From the NCBI GenBank assembly GCA_036389695.1, contig DASVWG010000504.1, forward strand, positions 1 through 24,496: a DNA stretch of 24,496 nt, written 5' to 3'. The notes beneath the pieces were generated by a model. That model had not been told where the DNA came from, ran no database searches, and saw nothing but the letters and a program-made list of their open reading frames with translations. The DNA comes from JALZHR01 sp036389695 (lineage in GTDB: Bacteria; Acidobacteriota; Blastocatellia; Pyrinomonadales; Pyrinomonadaceae). Position 1 is the stretch's first letter. Each line of letters starts with the position of its first letter. This document shows, in pieces, positions 15,583 through 22,516 of this stretch. The position numbers were made by a program, and so were the translations under genes.

Positions 15583-15727
15583 TTAGAGGAAATTAGGGAA
15601 ATTAAGGAAAGAAGGAAATTAGGGGAACAGGAAAATATTTTCTCTTTCCCTCTTTCCTCTTTCCTTAATTTCCCTAATTTCCCTAATTTCCTCTTTCCTT
15701 AATTTCCTTAATTTCCCTAATTTCCTT
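15583..15727. repeat. Purine/pyrimidine inverted tandem array between rpoZ and the YicC gene
   Basis: Directly after the rpoZ stop comes a purine-rich arm (15583-15634) built from GAAATTAGG / GAAATTAAG units. The pyrimidine-rich arm (15641-15727) is built from TTTCCCTAA and TTTCCTTAA (period 9), mixed with CTCTTTC (period 7), and reaches the stop codon of the convergent YicC gene. The arms are complementary over long stretches and can fold into an extended hairpin that serves both genes as a transcript end. Confidence 0.8.
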
Positions 15728-16606
15728 CTATTCAACGTTCTGCACCTGCTCGCGGATTTTCTCAATCTCGCTTTTTATCGCCAGCCCGTTTTCTTTCACG
15801 GTCAGATTATTTGTTTTCGATAAAATCGTGTTCGCTTCGCGGTTGAGTTCCTGCGTCAGAAAATCGAGACGTTTGCCGACGTCTTTTTCTTCGCTCAGGA
15901 TGGCGCGAAATTGTTCGATGTGGCTTTTCAGCCGCGAGATTTCTTCGGAAATATCGCTGCGGTCGGATAAATACGCGATTTCCTGTGCGAGGCGCGCGTT
16001 GTCGAGCTCAATCTGAACGTCGGTTTTGGCGAGCATTTCGCCGATGCGCTTGGTCAGGCGCTGGCGAAATTCTTCGGCGACGTTGGCGGCTTCTTTTTCG
16101 ATGGCGGGCAGGCGATTTTCGATTTCGCCCAAAAGCGAATTCAAATCGCTGCGGAGCGAATCGCCTTCCGTTTGGCGCATCGCTTCCAGCTCGTCGAGCG
16201 CAATGGAAAAAGCCTTCTCGACGCCGCCCGTAAAATCTTCGCCGATGTCGTCTTTTTTCGGCTGCAAAACGTTCGGCAGACGCGCGACGAAATTCAAATC
16301 CGGCTCGCCCGAAAGCTGAAATTCTTCCTGCAAATCTTTCAGCGCCGAAAGATAACCCGCAATCAAAGGGCGATTCAGCTCGTAATTTATTTCGCTCGTC
16401 CGCTCGTAAGTCAGATTCACGTCGACGCGCCCGCGCGCGAGCCGGTTGGAAATTAATTTTCTGAGCGTGCCTTCCAGGCTCTGAAGCTCCTGCGAAAGGC
16501 GCAGGTGAATGTCCAGAAAGCGATTGTTAACGGTTTTTAATTCGACGGACACGCTGAAATTTTCGCCCGTAAAAGCGCCGCGTCCGAATCCGGTCATTGA
16601 TTTCAT
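15728..16606 (-). CDS. YicC/YloC family endoribonuclease
   Basis: 292 residues, the family's usual length. The N-terminus has the diagnostic MKSMTGFGRG, followed by VSVELKTVNNRFLDIHLRLS (about 19-38) and RGRVDVNL (YicC-like N-terminal domain). The C-terminus carries the DUF1732 signature VGKRLDFLTQELNREANTIL (about 242-261) and ends in the conserved helix with KSEIEKIREQVQNVE. E. coli YicC is an endoribonuclease that affects RNA turnover. It commonly neighbours gmk and rpoZ; here it is convergent with them. It is last in an operon with the ABC exporter and the APH-fold gene, starting only three bases after the latter's stop. Confidence 0.93.
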   Translation of the reverse strand: MKSMTGFGRGAFTGENFSVSVELKTVNNRFLDIHLRLSQELQSLEGTLRKLISNRLARGRVDVNLTYERTSEINYELNRPLIAGYLSALKDLQEEFQLSGEPDLNFVARLPNVLQPKKDDIGEDFTGGVEKAFSIALDELEAMRQTEGDSLRSDLNSLLGEIENRLPAIEKEAANVAEEFRQRLTKRIGEMLAKTDVQIELDNARLAQEIAYLSDRSDISEEISRLKSHIEQFRAILSEEKDVGKRLDFLTQELNREANTILSKTNNLTVKENGLAIKSEIEKIREQVQNVE

Positions 16607-16609
16607 AAT

Positions 16610-17476
16610 TTAATTGTAACCAAAATCCTTTGCGCCTCCTAGATGAACCGCAAACCACCAATCGTTTTTTCGCTCGATTCCGGTCAGAATCCAGCGAGCT
16701 TCAATCGCGCCGGCGTAAAATCTGGCGCGCCGCAGAAAAAATTCGGCTTCGGGGTAAATCTTAAAAAAGCGCCGGAAAAAAGGCTCGCCGTAATTATACA
16801 AAATCACGCTGAAATCCGCCGCCGGGTCGCCCGCGCCCGCGCAGCCGAAATTGATAATGCCGCTGATTCGCTTCATTTCACGGTCAAATAAAATATGATA
16901 CGGCGGAATGTCTGTATCGACCATTTTCGGCTCGAACCGGAAATTTTCAGCGTCGGCGAGAAAATTTTCGTAATGCTCGCGGACGGAATCGCGAATGTGC
17001 GGCATCAGCAGCGGAAAAACTTTTTCACGGATTTTTTCGTAAGCCGCCAGCCAGCCTTCGTATTTCACCAAAACGTCAGCCGTCGGGATTTCGCCGGTTA
17101 AAGGAACGCTGTGAAGCTCTTTAAAAAACAGCGCCAACTGGTCGGCTATCGTTTGTTGTTCCGCATCGGAAAGCCGCCATAAAATATCGCGCCGCAGAGC
17201 TTCGCCGCGAATTATTCGATACGCCATAATCTCGCCGGTCGCGTAAAACGGGCGCGGAATTTCGAGCGTCAGAAAGTCTTTCAGGTAATTTAAAAGATTC
17301 GCTTCGTCCAAAAGATTTTTAAAATAAAAATCTCGTTTGGCGAAGCGAAAAACGTATTCGCCATTGACGATGACGACGTCGTTGAGCAATCCGTCCTCGT
17401 TAAGCTCCAGCGATTCGAGACGTATTTCGGGCGAAATTTCCGCGATAATCCCGGAGTATTTTTCGAGTTTGTTCAT
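16610..17476 (-). CDS. Aminoglycoside-phosphotransferase-fold protein with degenerate active site
   Basis: 288 residues. An APH-like N-lobe (GEYVFRFAKRD, Lys47) and a helical C-lobe with LALFFKELHSV near 114-124 are visible. The catalytic loop, normally HxDxxxxN, reads DTDIPPYH (187-194): Asp189 is present, but His is replaced by Asp187 and Asn by His194. The metal-binding Asp of the DFG-like motif is Asn209 in GIINFGCAGAGDPAAD. The remaining GDP-A-D signature (217-221) is intact, which supports the fold assignment. Active family members phosphorylate small molecules such as aminoglycosides, choline or homoserine. The losses suggest weak or no kinase activity, or an unusual substrate; antibiotic resistance should not be assumed. 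It overlaps the ABC exporter stop as ATGA. Confidence 0.82.
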   Translation of the reverse strand: MNKLEKYSGIIAEISPEIRLESLELNEDGLLNDVVIVNGEYVFRFAKRDFYFKNLLDEANLLNYLKDFLTLEIPRPFYATGEIMAYRIIRGEALRRDILWRLSDAEQQTIADQLALFFKELHSVPLTGEIPTADVLVKYEGWLAAYEKIREKVFPLLMPHIRDSVREHYENFLADAENFRFEPKMVDTDIPPYHILFDREMKRISGIINFGCAGAGDPAADFSVILYNYGEPFFRRFFKIYPEAEFFLRRARFYAGAIEARWILTGIERKNDWWFAVHLGGAKDFGYN

Positions 17477-19290
17477 CGCTGCGCGCCCGTCGCGTCAAAA
17501 ATTTCTTCTTCTTCGGCAAATTGCAGAGCGTAGAGCCTTTGATATGTTCCGCCTTTTTCCAGGAGTTCGGCGTGCGTTCCGGTTTCGATGATGCGCCCGC
17601 GCTCCATGACGACGATTTTATCGGCGCGGCGAATGGTGGAAAGGCGATGCGCGATGACAATCGAAGTGCGATTCTGCATCAGATTCGCCAGAGCTTTCTG
17701 CACCAGACGCTCGCTTTCGACATCGAGCGCTGAAGTCGCTTCGTCCAGAATCAAAACCGGCGCGTCGACTAAAACGGCGCGGGCAATCGCGATGCGTTGA
17801 CGCTGACCGCCGGACAGAAAAATTCCGCGCTCGCCGACGATTGTGTCGTAACCGTGCGGCAGTTCTTCGATAAAATCCTGCGCGAAAGCGATGCGGGCGG
17901 CTTCGGCAAGCTCGGCGTCGGTGGCGTCGGGTTTGCCGTAGGAAATATTGTATCGAATCGTGTCATTGAACAGAACGGTTTCCTGCGTGACGAGCGCGAT
18001 TTGTTTTTTCAGCGAATCGAGCGAAGCGTCGCGCAAATCCGTCTCGTCCCAGAAAATCGCGCCGCCGGTCGGGTCGTAAAGACGCTGAATCAATTTTATC
18101 AGGCTCGATTTTCCGCCGCCGCTTTCGCCGACCAGCGCGACCATTTCGCCTTTCGGAACGACGAGATTGACATCGCGCAGAATTGGTTTCTCGTCCGTTT
18201 GATAATTGAACGAAACGTCTCTCATCTCGATTTTATTTCGCAAAGGCTGTAACTGAATCGCGTCCGGTTTTTCCGGCATCGAGTTGTTTTCGTCCAAAAC
18301 GTCCCAGATGTCGCGCGTCGCGGCAAAGGCTTTGTTCAGCTCGTTATGCAGGCGCGAGATTTTTCGCATCGGGTCGTAGCTGCGCAGAAGGAAGAACAGG
18401 AAAGCGAAAAACTGCGAGGCTTCCATTCTGCCGACGTTGATTTCCCGAAGACCGAAAAACATCAAAACGCTGATGGCGACGACCCCGATAATCGAAATCG
18501 TCGGCGGCGAAAAGGCGGAGATTTTGCCCGAACGAAAATTGGCGCGGGCAATCAGCCGCGCCACGCGCGTAAATCTTTCGCGCTCGCGATTTTCGGCGCG
18601 ATAAGCCTTGACGATTGCTTGATTGGCGAGCGATTCCTGCGCCGTGTCGGTCAGAAGCTTGTTGCCTTCAAAAGATTCGACGGAAAGGCGGCGCAGCGTT
18701 TTGGAAAATTTCGAAGTGATTACCGCGATGAGCGGCGCGATAACCAACGCGCCGAGCATCAAGCGCCAGTTCAGATAAAACGCGGCGGCGAGAAAAAAAA
18801 CGAGCGCCACGCCTTCGCGCAGAACGTCGCGCAAGTGAGCCGAAACCGCCAGCTCAATCGCCGTCGCGCTGACGACCAGACGCGAAACCAGAAAATTCGT
18901 GCGGTGCCGCTCGAAGAAAGCCGCCGACTGCCGCAAAAGATGCTCGTATAAATCCTCGCGCATCCGCAAAACGGCGGATTGCCCGATTTTCGACATCAGG
19001 TAAACGCTGAAATACTCGGCAATTCCGCCCAGAATCGTAAAGCCGACGAGCAGACCGGAAATCGAAAGCCACGCCGAAAACCAATCGTCCGCCGGTATCC
19101 AGTTTTGCAGATTGAAAAGCGTCGGCGTTTTCGCCGCCGCGCCGGTGCCGAAAGCCTTGTCGAAAATCGGCACAATCAGCGCGCCCGTCGCCGTCTCGAA
19201 AAGGGCGACCAGAATCATCGCCACAAACGCCAGCGCAAACGAAAGCCCGTGCGGGCGCAGATATTTTAATAAACGTCGGAAATCCTGCAT
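17473..19290 (-). CDS. ABC exporter, MsbA-like (fused membrane and ATPase domains)
   Basis: 605 residues: one six-helix exporter membrane domain (about 15-320) followed by one ATPase domain. Walker A is GESGGGKS (388-395), the Q-loop is ALVTQET, the signature is LSGGQ (492-496), Walker B is VLILDE (512-517), and the H-loop His is at 548 (IAHRLST). This half-transporter would act as a homodimer in the inner membrane. MsbA-type exporters flip lipid A core or other lipids, but the sequence does not fix the substrate. It is first in an operon with the APH-fold gene and the YicC gene, with a probable promoter at 19304-19332. Confidence 0.93.
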   Translation of the reverse strand: MQDFRRLLKYLRPHGLSFALAFVAMILVALFETATGALIVPIFDKAFGTGAAAKTPTLFNLQNWIPADDWFSAWLSISGLLVGFTILGGIAEYFSVYLMSKIGQSAVLRMREDLYEHLLRQSAAFFERHRTNFLVSRLVVSATAIELAVSAHLRDVLREGVALVFFLAAAFYLNWRLMLGALVIAPLIAVITSKFSKTLRRLSVESFEGNKLLTDTAQESLANQAIVKAYRAENRERERFTRVARLIARANFRSGKISAFSPPTISIIGVVAISVLMFFGLREINVGRMEASQFFAFLFFLLRSYDPMRKISRLHNELNKAFAATRDIWDVLDENNSMPEKPDAIQLQPLRNKIEMRDVSFNYQTDEKPILRDVNLVVPKGEMVALVGESGGGKSSLIKLIQRLYDPTGGAIFWDETDLRDASLDSLKKQIALVTQETVLFNDTIRYNISYGKPDATDAELAEAARIAFAQDFIEELPHGYDTIVGERGIFLSGGQRQRIAIARAVLVDAPVLILDEATSALDVESERLVQKALANLMQNRTSIVIAHRLSTIRRADKIVVMERGRIIETGTHAELLEKGGTYQRLYALQFAEEEEIFDATGAQR

Positions 19291-19303
19291 CGCGAAAAAC
19301 TAA

Positions 19304-19332
19304 ATTAAACACGTTAGAACGCGCGGATGCAA
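19304..19332 (-). promoter_or_regulatory. Probable promoter of the ABC exporter operon
   Basis: On the minus strand, TTGCAT (19332-19327) and TTTAAT (19309-19304) are 17 bases apart. They point to the ABC exporter start at 19290, which would leave a very short leader. Confidence 0.45.
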
Positions 19333-19348
19333 GTAACTAATGCAAAAC

Positions 19349-19427
19349 GCAAAAGGTAAAAGACAAAATTTAAGAACGGATTTAATCCTAAATCTTAAAT
19401 TTTGAAGTCCAATATTTTGCCTTTTGC
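19349..19427. repeat. Imperfect inverted repeat related to the TGCAAAA heptamer family
   Basis: GCAAAAGGTAAAA (19349-19361) pairs with TTTTGCCTTTTGC (19415-19427) with one mismatch, and CAAAATTTAAG (19364-19374) pairs perfectly with CTTAAATTTTG (19394-19404). Just upstream, 19341-19354 reads TGCAAAACGCAAAA, the same words as at 14165-14178. It lies upstream of the ABC exporter promoter, unlike the arrays at gene ends. Confidence 0.6.
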
Positions 19428-19577
19428 CTTCACTAAGCGGCGGGCGCGGCGAAATCGAAAAGCACGTAAGCCAGCCAGACGCAATATTCAAGTCAGCCGC
19501 CGAAATACCAATAGAAAGCGCGAGATAAATCATAAAAAATATTTCTCGCGCTTTAATATCTTAATTCGCGTTTTTAA
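19428..19577. other. Gene-free spacer with one strong hairpin
   Basis: No gene is supported here; the small minus-strand frame across it has no recognisable product. AAAGCGCGAGA (19515-19525) pairs perfectly with TCTCGCGCTTT (19544-19554) around an 18-base AT-rich loop. The tail is not a clean T-run on either strand, so it may be part of the neighbouring repeat cluster rather than a terminator. Confidence 0.4.
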
Positions 19578-19723
19578 TAGCCACGTCGTTCACGGCGTGG
19601 TCGGACGAATTAATAATAAAAGGGCGTTTCAACGTCCTTGTTTGGCTAAAGCCGCAGAAAAAGGACGTTGAAACGCCCTTTTATTATTTCGTTTTTCCAA
19701 CCACGCCGTGAACGACGTGGCTA
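19578..19723. repeat. Nested palindromic element made of four REP-like hairpins
   Basis: Outer arms 19578-19601 and 19700-19723 are perfect 24-base inverted copies. Inner arms 19612-19639 and 19661-19688 are perfect 28-base inverted copies. Inside these arms are four self-complementary 20-base units with TTCA (or inverse TGAA) loops: 19581-19600, 19620-19639, 19661-19680 and 19701-19720. The centre holds one more small hairpin, GGCT-AA-AGCC. This is a compound REPIN-like structure. It lies between the divergent ABC exporter and OmpA-domain genes. No transposase is nearby. Confidence 0.88.
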
Positions 19724-19865
19724 TTTTGTTTTCCCCGTGTTCTTTCGCTACGGATTCATTCGTAGTAAAATCCGGAATAGACGACTTCTGTCATAAATTA
19801 GCAACTTAATATTAATAAACAAGCATCTTTCTTTTCGGACAAATCTCTTTCGGAGAAAAAAATTG

Positions 19866-21416
19866 ATGAAAATTCCAAAACTTCTGAATATCGTTCTGAT
19901 ACTTTTGTTTCTGTTTGCTTTGAACGCCGCGTCATTCGGGCAGGTTGACGTGCCGCGCCAGACGACGGCGATAACTTACCCGGAGGACGAAATCGTCACG
20001 GTGCAGTTTCGCGGCACGACGCGCTTTCCGCGCATGAAGGGCGAGGCGCGCGTCAAGCGCACGCGCCGCAACGGAACGGAAATCGAGCTTTCCGTCTCGA
20101 AAATGCCGCGCCCGTTCGAATTGGGCGCGGGCTTTGCGACCTACGTTCTGTGGGCGGTTTCGCCCGACGGGCAGATTGACAATCTCGGCGAAATCAAGCG
20201 GCGCGGGTTTTTTGAATTCGATTCGAAAATCAGCGTGACGACGCCTCTGCAAACCTTCGCGCTGATAATTACCGCCGAGCCGCATTTTCTGGTGCGCCGC
20301 CCGAGCCGCGCGATTATGCTGGAAAACCTGACGGCTTTATCGACGAGCGGACGCGTTTTAGCGACCGCCAAATCCGTCGGTTATTTCGGCAATACGAGCG
20401 ATTATTTCTCCGACGCGCGAACGCCGGAAATCGCCGAAGTCGATTATTCCAAAACGCCTTCGACGCTCCTGCAGGCAAAGCAAGCCGTCGCTTTGGCGAG
20501 ATACGCCGGAGCGCAGCGCGACGCCGTCGAAGAACTGCGAACGGCGGAAAGCTTGATGCAAAGCGCCGAAAATTCGTGGAAAGCCGGGCGCGACGAGGAA
20601 TCCGTCGATTTGACGGCGCGACAAGCCGTCAGCGCGGCGGTCAAAGCCGAAGACACGGCGCTGGCACGCAAGGAAGCGCGCGAAAAACGCAACGAAAAAT
20701 CGCGCACCGACGCCGAGCTGCGCACCGCCGAAGACAAATATCTGCGGGCGCAGGACGAGATTACCGAGCTGAAGGCGGAGCTGGCGCGCGAACAGCGGCA
20801 GCGTGAGCTTTCGCAGCGCGACGTCTCGAATTACAACGAGCAAATCAAATCGCTGCGCGAGGAAAATGAGCGCCTGCGCAATGAAAACAGCCGCCTTCGC
20901 AGCGACGCCGAAGAAGCGAAAACCAGGCTCGCCCGCACCGAAGGCGAAAAAGTCGCCATCGAAAAACAGCGCGAGCAGGACGAGCGCGCCGCGCGCCTGC
21001 GGGAAAATATGCCGGTTCTGATGCAGTCGCTGAAACCTTTCGGCGCTGTCCGGCAAACCGAGCGCGGCATCGTTCTGACCTTGCCGGAAACCTATTTTAC
21101 GGGCATCCGCGACGCGAATCTGGCGGCGACGGCTGACGTGAAAATCTCGAATCTGGCAAACGTTCTGGCAAACAGCACCGATTACCGCATCATCGTCGAA
21201 GCGCACACCGACAACAAAGGAACGCCCGACGAGCTGCAATCGCTGACGCAAAATCGCGCGCAGACGGTTCTGGACAGGTTGACGGCAGGCGGCGTCGAAG
21301 CCTCGCGCGTCGAAACCAAAGGCTACGGCGCGAGCCTGCCCGTCGCGCCGAACACGACGAACATCAACCGCGCCAAAAACCGCCGCGTCGATGTGATTCT
21401 GGTTCCGAATCTTTAA
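19866..21416 (+). CDS. OmpA-domain outer-membrane/peptidoglycan-linked protein
   Basis: I choose ATG 19866 (516 residues) rather than the adjacent TTG at 19863; CGGAG lies upstream. The signal peptide is MKIPKLLNIVLILLFLFALN, with cleavage near AASFGQ. Residues about 30-200 form a beta-rich domain. Residues about 245-375 form a long charged coiled coil (ELREENERLRNENSRLRSDA style). The last 130 residues are an OmpA-C domain with the peptidoglycan-binding signatures VEAHTDNKGT, LTQNRAQTVLDRL, VETKGYGASLPVAPN and NRAKNRRVDVILVP. The coiled coil probably spans the periplasm between an envelope anchor and the cell wall. It is followed by a small exported gene. The dense GC codon bias makes long antisense frames here, which I do not count. 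Confidence 0.9.
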   Translation: MKIPKLLNIVLILLFLFALNAASFGQVDVPRQTTAITYPEDEIVTVQFRGTTRFPRMKGEARVKRTRRNGTEIELSVSKMPRPFELGAGFATYVLWAVSPDGQIDNLGEIKRRGFFEFDSKISVTTPLQTFALIITAEPHFLVRRPSRAIMLENLTALSTSGRVLATAKSVGYFGNTSDYFSDARTPEIAEVDYSKTPSTLLQAKQAVALARYAGAQRDAVEELRTAESLMQSAENSWKAGRDEESVDLTARQAVSAAVKAEDTALARKEAREKRNEKSRTDAELRTAEDKYLRAQDEITELKAELAREQRQRELSQRDVSNYNEQIKSLREENERLRNENSRLRSDAEEAKTRLARTEGEKVAIEKQREQDERAARLRENMPVLMQSLKPFGAVRQTERGIVLTLPETYFTGIRDANLAATADVKISNLANVLANSTDYRIIVEAHTDNKGTPDELQSLTQNRAQTVLDRLTAGGVEASRVETKGYGASLPVAPNTTNINRAKNRRVDVILVPNL

Positions 21417-21493
21417 ATTCACAAAGCAAAAGGTTTTCTTCTCATCGTCAATAATTCGTTCGAGTTTCAAAAAAATCTTGAAAGGAAAATCCG

Positions 21494-21736
21494 ATGAGAA
21501 GAAAACTTTTTGTATTAACCCTGATTCTGGCAACCCTTTTCGCCGTCTACCTGCCCGCGCAGGCAAAGGACGCGAAAATCACGAACGACAACGCCGCTTC
21601 CGGCAAAATCACTTATACCGCGCTCGCCCAGGTCCGCTACGTGCGCATCCGCGGCAAACGCTACAAAGTCTGGTACAAAACCTTCACCCGCCGCGGTCGC
21701 CGCTACGTGAGAGTCTACCGGATACAGCGTGCCTAA
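21494..21736 (+). CDS. Small exported basic protein
   Basis: An 80-residue protein with a signal peptide (MRRKLFVLTLILATLFAVYL, cleavage after PAQA). The mature part of about 55 residues is very basic and aromatic (YVRIRGKRYKVWYKTFTRRG, then RRYVRVYRIQRA). AAAGGA precedes the ATG at good spacing. I do not recognise the family. The Arg/Tyr pattern would suit binding to an acidic surface such as cell wall or nucleic acid; that is inference. It follows the OmpA-domain gene by 77 bases and is closed by a terminator, so the two may share a transcript. Confidence 0.7.
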   Translation: MRRKLFVLTLILATLFAVYLPAQAKDAKITNDNAASGKITYTALAQVRYVRIRGKRYKVWYKTFTRRGRRYVRVYRIQRA

Positions 21737-21772
21737 TCCGCAATTTCAAAAATAAAAACAATCGTTTTATAT

Positions 21773-21797
21773 AGCCGTCCGCAAGGTCGGCTTTTTC
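21773..21797 (+). terminator. Intrinsic terminator with GCAA tetraloop
   Basis: AGCCG (21773-21777) pairs with CGGCT (21888-type inverse at 21788-21792); after one T-T mismatch, CC/GG close a GCAA loop. TTTTT follows. It ends the small exported-protein transcript. Confidence 0.75.
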
Positions 21798-21904
21798 TTT
21801 GCCGCCCGAAAGTAACGGAAAACATTTAGTAATAGCTTTGCACAAAATAACTTTGTTAAAATATGGCTAACGAAGGGTCAAACTTATTTCAGTTCCGAAG
21901 GTTT

Positions 21905-22453
21905 ATGAAAAAAAAATTCTCTGTGCTGCTCATCGTTCTTTACACTTTTTGCGTTGGTTCGTGTATCTCGGGCGAGAAAAAATTATCCGGAAATTTCGTT
22001 TCTCCTTCCGCGAATAACTCAAACTTCATCCCGGACGAGAAACTTAACCAAGCGGACAAAGTTGAGATGATTGACGACGATACTTTGTTAAAAACCCTTA
22101 TTTCGCTGGAAAACGAATGGAAACAAGCTAAAAGATCCGGTCAAACCGACAAACTCAATCAAATTTACGCGGATGAATTTACAAATAAGGATGAGGATGG
22201 AAACGTTTACACCAAAGCCGATTGGCTCAACTATTGGAGAAACGGCAACCCGAATCTTAAATCAATCAAGATAACGGATGGCAAACTCGTTTCGCGTCTG
22301 GCTGATACGGCAACCATTTCATTTAAGGTTACCTCGGTTTATAAATACAAAAATAAATTTACCACCGAAACTATCGACACCGACAGCTTTGTTTTTCGAG
22401 ACGGACGCTGGCAGGCAGTTTCCTCAATTTCCAAAGACGCCGATAAAAAATAG
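21905..22453 (+). CDS. Lipoprotein with SnoaL/DUF4440-like (NTF2-fold) domain
   Basis: I choose ATG 21905 (182 residues) because it gives a classic lipoprotein signal, MKKKFSVLLIVLYTFCVGSC (Cys20), with GAAGG upstream; the frame opens earlier at 21863 but that would bury the signal. After an Asn/Ser-rich linker, residues about 60-180 fit an NTF2-like domain: LISLENEWKQAKRSGQTDKL, IYADEFTNKDEDGNVYTKAD, TATISFKVTSVYKYKN and a closing DSFVFRDGRWQAVSS. Such domains bind small ligands or are catalytic in a few families; here no function can be named. The gene is clearly more AT-rich than its neighbours, so it may have been acquired separately. It converges on the large gene at 22517. Confidence 0.78.
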   Translation: MKKKFSVLLIVLYTFCVGSCISGEKKLSGNFVSPSANNSNFIPDEKLNQADKVEMIDDDTLLKTLISLENEWKQAKRSGQTDKLNQIYADEFTNKDEDGNVYTKADWLNYWRNGNPNLKSIKITDGKLVSRLADTATISFKVTSVYKYKNKFTTETIDTDSFVFRDGRWQAVSSISKDADKK

Positions 22454-22491
22454 TCATCTCGATTAATCGCCCGTTTGATTTCATTCAAACC

Positions 22492-22512
22492 AATTCGTAA
22501 TTCGTAATTCGT
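22492..22512. repeat. AATTCGT heptamer array between convergent genes
   Basis: Three exact tandem copies of AATTCGT lie at 22492-22512, with a degraded fourth (GATTTCA) running into the stop codon of the minus-strand gene (22519-22517). The complementary array is missing, so this looks like a half-element of the same type as the other heptamer pairs. Confidence 0.6.
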
Positions 22513-22516
22513 GATT

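Noticed and set aside
16610..17476. Aminoglycoside resistance gene
   Set aside because: Key catalytic residues are replaced and the context is a housekeeping operon, so resistance is not supported.
18346..18951. 201-residue plus-strand frame
   Set aside because: Antisense shadow of the ABC exporter; low-complexity basic translation.
19300..19533. 77-residue minus-strand frame in the repeat-rich spacer
   Set aside because: Its translation runs through the inverted repeat; no ribosome-binding site or family match.
19578..19723. Insertion sequence
   Set aside because: Inverted arms are present but there is no transposase and the element is only 146 bases; a REPIN-like element fits better.
20358..21566. 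402-residue minus-strand frame
   Set aside because: Shadow of the OmpA-domain gene: Arg/Phe-rich translation, no domain, and the opposite frame has a signal peptide and clear OmpA motifs.
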